A stretch of 64,000 nt of DNA from Desmodesmus armatus (taxonomy: Eukaryota; Chlorophyta; Chlorophyceae; Sphaeropleales; Scenedesmaceae), in NCBI GenBank assembly GCA_007449985.2, contig VIIQ02000096.1, forward strand, positions 186,001 to 250,000, read 5' to 3'. Under the pieces are notes generated by a model that saw nothing but the letters and a program-made list of their open reading frames with translations, made no database searches and was not told the origin of the DNA. Both the position numbers and the translations under genes were made by a program. Positions 25,301 to 42,731 of the stretch are shown in pieces (position 1 is the stretch's first letter; each line of letters starts with the position of its first letter).

Positions 25301-26960
25301 ACAGCTAGATCTCATCTGCAAACACCAGATGATGTGCATGTGGCACCTCCTCCCCCTGCCAACAGCCTCGCCTCGAACCTGGGCTGGCCCCATAGCCCCA
25401 CTCAAGCCTGAACCCTAAACCTTACATACAAAAACCCTTGCCTCACCTGTGCTTGCTGCAAATGGAACTCCTCCTCCTTCTGCTCCTGCTCCACAGCCTC
25501 TGCTGCGAGACGCTGCCGCTGCAGCAAGGCCTGTGACACACAAGCGTGCAGCAACAACTTCAGCTGAGGCGCTCAACGTTGCTGCATGCGATGGTTTGTG
25601 TCAAGTACACAAGCAGTCCAGTGGCGTTGTTCCATCACGCATGTTCAGAACATGCTTCACTAATAGAGCACACGCCCGGCCCTCCTCCCCAACACAAGCA
25701 CAGTGCGCACAGTGCGGAGTGGGCGGCTCAGCCCCCAAGAAAAAACTGATGTGTGCTGGGCACCCCAAGCAAATGCAGCCCAGCCCAGCCCAGCACAGCC
25801 CAGCACAGTACAGCCCAGCACACAGCCTGCTGCGGTCTTGCTTACCAGCTCCTCCTCCATGCGCTGCTTCTCTGCCTCCTTCTCCTCCCGCCGCTTCTGC
25901 ACCTTCTCTATCTCAGCCTGTGCAGGAAACAGATGCATGGTGGTGCAGCGCAGGCCCCTGGTCATGAACACAACATGGCATTCCATCTGCCATGCTGGCA
26001 TCTGCTACCAACTGCAATGTTTGTGTGCTGACAGATGTAAAAACTGCTTGTGTTATAGCACTTGGTGTCGGCGGCCGGAATCCTGCAGGATGAACCTGCA
26101 GCTGCCAGCAACAATGCTGCCACACATGACATGCATGCTCTTTCAGGTCGAGACACTGCATGCAACACATTCACCCCGCTGGTGCTGCTGCTTTTGGCAT
26201 GGTGGGCCACCTTGGCAACCCCTATGCTCTCACCATGCGCTCTTCATGCTTGCGCTGCTGTGCTGCTGCTGTGAACTCCCGCACATCCGTTCCCCGCAGC
26301 AGATCCCGCTCGATCTTCTTGCCCCACACAAACCTGCACGTCAGCACAGCGCAGGAAAGGCTGTTTATGCATCTGCTTGCTTGCTTGCATGAACGGGAGA
26401 TGTCAGCAAAGGGCGCGTACATTGTGTGTGCACTTCGTGTCAAACCGTGCCTGCCATGCACACTGACCCAGCCCACGAACTGCTGCAGTAACACGTGCAG
26501 CGCCCAGCACCAACTGCAGCCATCATGTTGCTCTCTGTGGGCTGTACTGCTGAGGGTACCTAGCACATTTTGGCAGGTGCGGATGCTCTGTTGTCTATAT
26601 AGCAATGCTGCTTTGCTGTGCAAGCAACCAGACACGCACTTTGCTGGCCCTCCTTTCTTTGCCTGCTGATTCCAGTACTCTTCAACCTTCTTGGCCTGCA
26701 GCAGCAAAAACAGGGAGCTAGCTTAGCGGCGTGCACTATATCAGATGCAGCATCATTCGTGCGAACTTGCGACCCCTGAGAGGCATAGGCTGTTGCAGCT
26801 GCATCACCAGCAGACGCACCTTCTTTTCAGCCCGCTGCCGCTGCCTTTCCTCCTCAGAGTCGCTGCCATCTGAGTCGCTGTCACGATCACGCTTCCTGGA
26901 CTTTTCCTTCTTGTGCTTCTTCTCTTTCTTGTGCTTTTTGCTCTTGCTGTCCTTCCCCAT
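16267..26960 (-). CDS. CACTIN: Cactin, spliceosome-associated protein
   Basis: Conserved nuclear factor that associates with the spliceosome and is needed for efficient splicing. Nineteen minus-strand exons: 26820-26960, 26640-26695, 26234-26333, 25846-25917, 25447-25530, 24743-24898, 24081-24239, 23598-23660, 22907-22992, 21927-22117, 20989-21074, 20420-20583, 18867-19272, 18261-18413, 17903-17995, 17559-17647, 17196-17369, 16688-16804, 16267-16345. Lengths sum to 2469 nt (822 aa plus stop) with no frame break. Residues 1-47 are a Lys/Arg/Ser-rich tail (MGKDSKSKKHKKEKK). The middle is charged and coiled-coil-like, with FVWGKKIERD, GRAKPVDWLVQD and the Cactin mid-region. Exon 13 is acidic with an eight-residue polyQ. 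Residues about 698-822 are the diagnostic C-terminal domain: RYFNRIHTGYEWNKYNQTHY, PPKVVQGYKFNIFYPDL, AGPPYEDIAFRIVNKEWE, ending LYFNFKRARYRR. Introns hold many exon-edge duplications and triplet tracts, listed separately. Confidence 0.95.
17651..17692. repeat. (CAG)n tract abutting a cactin 3' splice site
   Basis: About 13 CAG units on the plus strand. In the transcript this is a CTG run ending a few bases before the acceptor CAG at 17648-17650, taking the place of the polypyrimidine tract of the intron before exon 16. Confidence 0.9.
18415..18600. repeat. (CAG)n/(CGG)n triplet tract ending at a cactin acceptor
   Basis: About 25 pure CAG units (18418-18490) followed by interrupted CAG/TGG/CGG triplets to about 18600. 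In the transcript it is a CTG-rich run of about 185 nt whose last unit forms the acceptor CAG of exon 14 (18261-18413). It is in frame with that exon, so retention would add Leu/Ala-rich sequence. Confidence 0.92.
18655..18828 (+). repeat. Dispersed element with pentanucleotide tail, copy 1
   Basis: A body of about 70 bp (CCTCATAAGCCCTT, GCTCGCTGGCTGGTGCCAAG, GGGACTT) is followed by (CACTG)n and (TACTG)n arrays. The same body and a (TACTG)n tail occur in reverse orientation at 33358-33453. A pentamer tail on a short dispersed body suggests a SINE-like element. Confidence 0.65.
19318..19349. repeat. G32 homopolymer
   Basis: Uninterrupted run of about 32 G on the plus strand, in the cactin intron just upstream (transcript sense) of exon 13. 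The length may be unreliable in any assembly. Confidence 0.9.
20181..20261 (-). repeat. Copy of the 3' edge of cactin exon 12, with donor
   Basis: Repeats the last part of exon 12 (real donor edge at 20420) 239 bp downstream in transcript sense: EQEEKLDVAAGMGWYDEVEE against EQEEKLDVAAAMGWHDEAEE. It keeps a GTGGGT donor, and if the weak TTTGAG at its start served as acceptor the copy would be an 81-nt exon in the right phase. Long poly-G tracts (20596-20612, 20618-20634) lie near the array. Confidence 0.75.
20711..20870 (-). repeat. Two copies of the 5' edge of cactin exon 12
   Basis: Copies near 20711-20753 (AVLPRLKIYSAKARL, identical at protein level) and 20823-20868 (AVLQRLKNFTAKGRL) lie upstream of the real exon start at 20583. 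The outer copy has a good acceptor (CCTTTGCAG). Neither continues into the rest of the exon. Confidence 0.8.
21491..21790 (-). repeat. Two copies of the 3' edge of cactin exon 10
   Basis: The real donor edge is 21927 (ENLLAG then GTAGGT). A copy at 21711-21790 repeats AVGAPLPKAAGTGVHSAV through ENLLAG with a GTAGGT donor, and a shorter copy starts at 21491 (EDLLAG, GTGGGT). Period about 216-220 bp. Confidence 0.8.
22183..22545 (-). repeat. Tandem copies of the 5' edge of cactin exon 10
   Basis: Three clear and one decayed copy of the exon-10 start region (GCAGCACCTCCTC ... CCTGGGGCAAG in plus sense) follow the real edge at 22117, near 22187, 22281, 22402 and 22522. AGTACAGTATAGCCAGAGAAG-like spacers separate them. 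Unit about 95-120 bp. Confidence 0.8.
23718..23744. repeat. Perfect 11-bp inverted repeat in a cactin intron
   Basis: CAGTACAGTAC, five-base loop CTATC, GTACTGTACTG. The arms are built from the pentamer (CAGTA/TACTG) seen in other arrays of this window. Confidence 0.8.
24531..24604 (-). repeat. Diverged copy of the 3' edge of cactin exon 6
   Basis: Repeats the exon-6 end (real edge 24743) with a CAG|GTAGGG donor; small indels shift its frame relative to GQEFRNDEADDSEEEREELR. Confidence 0.65.
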
Positions 26961-27560
26961 GATGTGTGTAGTGTGTGAGCTGGTCCTGCTGCTGTTGTGC
27001 TGCTACTGCTGTGTGTAGGCCAGCTGCTCTATGCAGCTCGGACTGATCATATGTACTCCAACATGTCTTACTCAATGATAAGTGCAGCAACGTCAATGTC
27101 AAAGAGCCGAATGAGCAAGCAGCGGTTTGCCAGATCAAGTCAGGGTCGAGTGATTGCGGTTTCCAGACAAACCTTCGTGGTGAATGCTTCGACAACATGC
27201 ATGTGCGCTGCTAGAGGATAGTAAGGGACTGTGAAAATAGGAGTAACCAATAGTGTGACTGGAGGTTGCATTTGACCTGCAACTGTCTGGGGGTTGGGCG
27301 ATCTGTGTCCCCCAGAATGCCATCGTGCCAGCTGTATGGCCTTGGTGCTTTTCAAGTGCCCTTGACCAGCCCAGCAGGAAAGGGGGCAGCCAGTCACGCA
27401 CACCTGCAGCTGCCTGTGCCAGCTTGGTTACATCACCTCACGATGCACACAAGGTCTTGTTTGTTTCAGCCCCTCCCGGGCCCGTGCTCGTGCCCGGACA
27501 CGTGACACCACGCATGTATGCACATGTGTCCCAGCAAAGACATTACAAGCACGCAGGCAT
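26961..27560 (-). other. Spacer between DHX37 stop and cactin start
   Basis: About 600 bp holding the 3' UTR of the helicase and the promoter/5' UTR of cactin. No coding exon recognised. Confidence 0.5.
27428..27432 (-). promoter_or_regulatory. TGTAA, candidate poly(A) signal of the DEAH helicase
   Basis: Minus-strand TGTAA about 130 nt after the stop; another at 27544-27548 is probably too close to the stop. Confidence 0.35.
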
Positions 27561-36351
<8,791 letters not shown>

Positions 36352-37730
36352 GGCTGCTTATTGGTTAGCGAGCACCTGACATGAGCCTATCTTTGTTTTT
36401 TTGTGTCACACCAGCAGCAGCAGCAGCAGCAGCAGCAGTGGGTTACTGATGGTGTGGAGGTGTACGAACGGACCCGACAACGTGGTAAATAATATTCAAG
36501 GATTCATTGAGTTAAGGAACCTGATCCGCAAGGCAGGCAGGCAGGGAGAACTTCACAAAACCGTTTGGGAGAGTTTGACTGCAGCTGCTGGTGATTCACA
36601 AGCGCGTGGTTTCGTTGTTTCTCAGTAGTGTTAGGGCCTCAGAGTCATGAGGATCCCGACATTGCTTGTATACGTCACGTAAGAAGTTGGCGTCACCCGG
36701 CACAACACCCGTGGCACCGCGAGGCAGCATTTGTTTGCAATCAGCAGTTTGACCCTTGGCTTGTTGCCACCCTGAGAAAATTTGTAATGCTTGTGGTAAT
36801 GTGTACGAAACCGCTTCAGCTCAGGTGCCTACAGCTGTGGGCCATGCCTCTAAGCCTCATGAAGCATGTCCCCATTGTAGTTGTAATAAGATCGCAGAGG
36901 CTGAAGCTGCCGTGTCTGTCAACGAAAAGAAGTAGTAATTGATGCATATGCATGTGCAAATGCGGCTAAACGAGCTTCGGGGCCCCCCAACCCTTGGCTC
37001 ACTGTGACCTGAAGGTGCCTGGCCAGTTGCTGTCCTCCTGCTGGGCTGGATGTTGCATCAAAGCTCCACTGTGATCATTGGTGCTGGGTCATGCTGGCTG
37101 TTCCTCCTGCTGAGCTGGGTTGGGCTAATGTCAACAACAGCAACATTCTGCCTGCAAAAGCACAAGAAACATACCTGCAGAACAGCGCAGCAACAAGATG
37201 TCAGCACAGCAAAGGAGAGGGGGGTCGACCCCTGCCCCAGTGCAGGCTTATGACACCCTGTTGCTGGCCCTCCTCCAACGTGTGACCTTGTGTGACTGGC
37301 ACCTGTTTCAAACATTTGCAGCTGTTGCACATGTGACAAGATCAAGTGAGATATTGAGGAAGTGAAAGAACAAAGGGAGAGGATAGTCACACTGTCTGAT
37401 GGTCTGTTGCTGGGCATGTGTTGTATGTGCTGTTTTGGGGTGTGCTTAGCAGCAGTGACGGTGGGTTGTGATTTCTTGTTCCCCATTGCAGCATGAGGTG
37501 ACACTGTCTAGTCCTCTATACTTTAAAGCCCATGTCAAATGGCATATATGTCAACGCATGATGTGTCCAAAGTCGTGTTACAGAGCTGCCGCATCCTCCA
37601 TTCACTGTTGCCATACATGTACATCATGTGTACGCGTGATCGCTGCGGTTGCAGCCTCGTGGTCACGAGATATGTGCAGACATGGTAGCCAGCTCTCGGA
37701 GCTGTGCTCTGCACTGCAGTACAAAACAGT
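36352..37730. other. Upstream region of the helicase gene, no gene recognised
   Basis: Contains a (CAG)9 tract near 36413-36440 just upstream of the helicase start, and short plus-strand ORFs (36401-36628, 36628-36942) without recognisable domains. A small tandem duplication (CCTCCTGCTG-GCTGG) lies near 37030-37130. Confidence 0.4.
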
Positions 37731-38155
37731 AGGGCTGTCGCACCCTCAAAACCCAATAGGGCAGTTGTACCCTCACAAACAGCCATCACAGTTGACACAC
37801 CGTGTGGGGTGACCCTCAAACAACAACAAGCATTTGCACACCCTCATGATAAGCGGCATCATAAAAAATAATGACCGTACGGCAGTTGACCCCCACAAAC
37901 AAATAGCTAGGGCAGTCGCACCCTTTGACAACAAACAGGGCAGTCGCACCCTCAGGGTCAAGTTGATTTTACAACAAACAGGGTGGTCGCACCCTCTGAC
38001 AACAAACAGGGCTGTCGCACCCTCAAAACATGTTGTACATCAGCAGGCAGTCACACCCTTTGGAAACAAACAGGGCAGTTGCACCCTTTGACAACAAATA
38101 GGGCAGTCGCACCCTCATCAATATGTTTTACAGCAGCAGGGCAGTCGCACCCTCG
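37731..38155. repeat. Minisatellite with AGGGCAGTCGCACCCT core, about 12 copies
   Basis: Core AGGGYWGTYGCACCCT, usually followed by a CAACAAACA spacer, recurs at about 37731, 37758, 37909, 37937, 37980, 38008, 38045, 38072, 38100 and 38139, plus two decayed copies (near 37801 and 37881). Each core is flanked by complementary AGGG/CCCT ends. Spacing is irregular (about 28-40 bp in the dense part). Confidence 0.88.
38128..38132 (-). promoter_or_regulatory. TGTAA, candidate poly(A) signal of the oxidoreductase
   Basis: Minus-strand TGTAA about 520 nt after the stop, inside the minisatellite. Confidence 0.3.
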
Positions 38156-38479
38156 TATTATGCAGAGCGACAGGGCCAGCTGCCCCATAGTTCCCTCACA
38201 TGTCATAATGATGGCAGGTGTGTGGTTGAAAACGAAATGTTGATGTCACACCAGTAGTACTGGCAATGGTACACAGAAGATATCGCTGCAAGATACCCCA
38301 GCTTTGAAACATTGGCCGCTGTAAATTCACCCAGGCTGACTCAGCCATGGTGGCATTGGAACCTTCCGGAGCAAAGCAGTGGCTTAGCAGTCACGAAACA
38401 AAGGAGCTGTACGCACAAATCTGTGCTCAATGCCACAAGACACGGTGAGGGAAGTTGGTGCTCCGCACCCCAGCCTCCC

Positions 38480-38600
38480 ACGCAGCTGCTGCCTCATGCT
38501 AGGAACCAGGGCTTGTCGCCCAGGGCGCCTGATCAGGTAGGTTTGCGACATCAGTTGGCCAGGGCGGCTGCCGCTCCAGGGCCCAGCCTATACATGTACA
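38480..38600 (-). repeat. Copies of the oxidoreductase terminal exon beyond its stop
   Basis: Segments near 38478-38513 and 38555-38590 repeat pieces of the last exon (GCAGCTGCTGCCTCATGC; CAGTTGGCCAGGGC-GCTG, CTCCAGGGCCCAGCCT) just downstream of the stop at 38653-38655. Confidence 0.7.
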
Positions 38601-38652
38601 GACGGCCGCACTGCCTGTGCTGCCTCGCCCCTTGTGGCATCAGGGGAAGAGA

Positions 38653-41600
38653 TCAGTTGGCCAGGGCAGCTGCTGCTCCAGGGCCCAGCCTGTCGCACAG
38701 CTGCTGCCTCATGCCAGGAGGCAGGGGCCATGTCTGCACAAACTCCTCTGCATTGTAGGCCAGGAAGGAGCCCACGTGGTGGGCCTGATCCTCTACAAAC
38801 AGCTGACGGGTGATGCCTGCAAGGCACAACACGCCGCGTATGGTGACTTACACAAACACTTGCATGTTACACTTGCAGCTACTGTATGAACTTCAGACAC
38901 ATAGGGCAGGTACAGCAAGAGCGCTCCAGCGCGCTAGCAGGAGCAGAAGCAGCAGCGACGCCATGTGAGCATCACAAGCAGCTGAATTCGGTTCGCATGT
39001 TTGGAGGTTCAAGCTTGCCCTACTTGACAGGCATGCAACTACAACATGGTTCAACCGCAATTTCAGGCGCACCTGATATGAGCTTGGGCATTGCCACCTT
39101 CATGCCTGAAATTGCTGATCCAGACAGTCCCAGGCTTGGCAGGGCGCTGTAGTTGTAGGCAAAGATGCCACGCAGCCAGGGGGCGGCACCAGGGACCTGC
39201 AGGGGGCAAGATGAAGTCAAACGGGTGAACAAGCCGATGCAATTTGGGGAGTATGTTACAAGAATATTTGCGCCAAACAACGTTGTTAACTATGGCATTG
39301 TCCACCAGGGTCGAGCTAGGTGAACCTCAAAAGTTTTCTCCCCTAGGGGAGCCGGCTGCAGGCCTGTGGTAATGCATGAGAGATGGAGCAAGGAGAGGCA
39401 GTCGGGCGGTAAAAATTCAGAAGCAAATATAGGGCAGCCACCAACAGCTGAGCAACACGGACGGCAGAAGCTCCTAAGCGCCACCCCCCCCCCCCAAACC
39501 ACCTACTGTGCCCCGTCCAATACTGCTCCATAAAAATCACGCATTTGTTGAGGGGCTGCCCCCCCCCCCCCCCCCCCCCGCGCCCGGCCACTCACCTTCT
39601 CCTGGAACTCAAAGCTGGGCCCCAGGTAGGGATGTGCGTCAATGAGGGGGTTGTGCGCCATGCCCTCAGGCAGGCTAGGCACATGCATCCTATCAGCCCA
39701 TGTGGCTATGCGCTCAGCAGCAGCAGAAAGCTCCGCCCCCATCCCCGCCCGTGCCCCTCCGGCGCCCCCGGGCCCCGCTCTCCCGCCCCTGCCTCCCACC
39801 GGCGCCCTCGCCCCCCCCCCCCTCCCCCCCACCCCCCCTGCCACCCACCTTCTCCTGAATTTCAAAGCTGGGCCCCAGGTAGGGGTGTGCGTCCAAGAGG
39901 GGGTTGCGGGTCATGCCCTCTGGCCAAAAAGGTATCCTGTCAGCCCATGTGGCAATGTGCTCAGCAGCAGCAGACAGCTCCGCCCCCATCCCCGCCAGTG
40001 CCCCTCCGGCGCCCCCGGGCCCCCCTCTCCCGCCCCTGCCTCCCACCGGCGCCCTCCCCCCCCCCCCCCCCCCCCCGCCCCCTGCCACCCACCTTTTCTT
40101 GAAACTCAAAGCTGGGCCCCAGGTAAGGGTGTGCGTCAATGAGGGGGTTGCGGGTCATGCCCTCTGGCAAAATAGGCATCCTGTCAGCCCATGTGGCAAT
40201 GTGCTCAGCAGCAGCAGACAGCTCCGGCCGCAGCCGTGCATCGGTTAGCAGGCCGGTTGACACCACGGCAAAGTCAAACAGGCCTTCATCCCCCTTGGGG
40301 GTGATGATGCGGATCTGCATGGGAAAAGATCATGATGGGGACATGGAAGCACAGATGGTGGCCGTGATAGACATTTTGTTGAGGCGCAACGCATGGTTGG
40401 TGTCAGATCATGCTTGGCTGGAGGCAGTTGCTGTCACATGTTGGTGCTAGGCAATACCAGTAAGTCAAGCGAGAGCTGTAGGCAGCAGCGAGCTTTACAT
40501 CCAAGCACCCACGTTTGGTATACGCCATTGCAAGGGTGCTCTCAACCTCTAACCTACTAACCCCCCCCCCCTGCCCGTCCGCTTGTGCCCCCAAACCCCC
40601 TACCTGGCCGTTTTCCTCTGCAACGCTCTCCCAGGGTGACCCCGTGTGCAGGAAGAAGTTGTCAAAGCGGGCGGGTATGATGTGTTACTTCAAGGGCACC
40701 TCCAGCCCGTAACCTACTGCCTCACCCCCCCCCCCCCCCCCAACCCCACCCCCACCCGGCTTGCCATTTTGTGCCGGGGCCCCTACCTGGCCGTTTTCCT
40801 CTGCAACACTCTCCCAGGGTGCCCCAGTATGCAGGAAGAAGTTTTCAAAGCGTGCCGCCCTGCAGAAGGTGTCGTTGGTGGGGGGCTGGTTGAACTGCAT
40901 GAAGAAATCGATGCCTGCATACTTGGTGGTGTCGTCCAGGTCAGAGAAGTGCTTCAGGAAGCCTGTGGTGGGGGCAGCAAGTGTCAGAAAACGGCAACAA
41001 TAGAAACAGCAGCAACGGGATCGTGTCACCCGACCTGCTGCGGTTGTGAAACCTGGTGCAACTTGCCTCAATGGCAAGCCCAGGAGCTGTTGGCCAATTC
41101 AAGCTTGCCGCATGCATGGCTCCACTCCGAACTGCACATATGCAATGCCAAGGTAAGTGACACACTGAATAGGGCTGGTGTACACCACAGGTTGCTGGGC
41201 CTATCTAATCCCAAACCCTAAGCCCTATCTAAACCCTAAACCACAAAACCTATCCAGAAACTATCTAAACCCTAAACCCTATATAATAAGGATGGCCGCC
41301 AATCTTTCCATAGCCCTGCTCAGCTTCAAGCACCGTCACACTCAATGCGGCACAGCCAATCACTGCTAAGCTTCAAGCACCGTCTTTGCAAGGCCAACCA
41401 CTGCACAAGTCCCCAAAACAATGGCCCATCTGGCTTACCAGTATACTCCATCTGCCTGATTAGGGTTGATGCGTGGCAGCGTCTCCCGCCTGACATACTG
41501 ATGCCATACTGGGTGTGACCAAAGGCTGAGGCACCATAACATTTGCAGGACCAACTATTGCTCATTGTGGCGCCTGTGGCTACGTGTAACACTATCTCCC

Positions 41601-42690
41601 CCCCCCCCCCCCCGCTCCATAATCAGCACCACCTTTACATGGCCAACCAATGCAGAAGTCTCTGAACAACCCCATGTAGGATACAACTGGCTCACCAGTA
41701 TACTCCATCTGCCTGATAGGGTTGATACGTGGCAAAGTCTCCCGCCTGACATACACATGCACCTCACCCGCCCCGCACTCCAGAGCATACTGTGCATTGT
41801 CAAAGGCCGAGGCTCCGCCCCCAGGATAGCGATCCGCTTTCCGGCCAAGCCCGGAAGTCGATAGGCTGGCAGGTGTGGGCATAGAGTGAGGGGGGCAGGC
41901 TGTTGCGCACCACGCTGGGCACGTGCCACTCACCACCGCCCTGCGCAAGGTGTTATGCAGCGCTGGCATCAGTGGGTTGCAATTTCATTTTCTTGATCAC
42001 AACTTTCATGCAACATCAGTGAGAAGCTTGGCGTTGTTGTAATAGGAGGGAGCAGAGGTGCGCACCACGCTGGGCACGTGCCACTCGCCACCGCCCTGCA
42101 CCAAGGTGTTATGCAGCAGCGGCAGAGTTGAGATTCTTCTTCTGGTCACAATCATGATTGCTAGAGGAAGATCAGTGAGAGGCCTGGCTGCGTGGTTGGA
42201 GCAAGTGGCGGTGTGGAGCTTTCGCTGGGCACGTGCCACTCTCCACCGCCCTGCACATGTGTACAAAGATGTGATGCAGCGCTGGCAATGAGTGGGTTGG
42301 GATTAATGCTATACATGATTTCAGAGAAACATCAGCTGAGAAGTTTGGCTGCGTTGTGGTGGGAGGGAGTGGCGGTGTGAATCTGCTGGGCACGTGCCAC
42401 TCGCCACCTCCCGGCAAAAGGTGTTGTGCAGCGCTGGCATGAGTGAATTTGGTTTCAATCCTGGTCCGATTTCCAGAAAACGTCAGTGAAGTCATATTGG
42501 TGCACCAGCAGATACTATCAGGTGACCTGGCAATCTTCACGGCCCAAAAGAGGGGATCAAACTCCCGCCTTCAGAGATCGCTGACTCTGCGTGCGTGCAA
42601 AGCATTCAGCTACCAAGGTGCAACAACTCCAACCCACCTGAATGCCAGTCGCCAGCACGACCTTGCGTGCATGCAACACCTCAGGCTCTG

Positions 42691-42731
<41 letters not shown>

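Noticed and set aside
37731..38155. CRISPR-like array of repeated GGGCAGTCGCACCCT units
   Set aside because: Spacers are short, similar to each other and irregular, no cas genes are present, and the surroundings are intron-rich eukaryotic genes; it is a minisatellite.
41818..41856. Short introns to explain the two frame breaks in exon 6 of the oxidoreductase
   Set aside because: There is no GT-AG pair of usable size; one added base at each place restores the conserved sequence.
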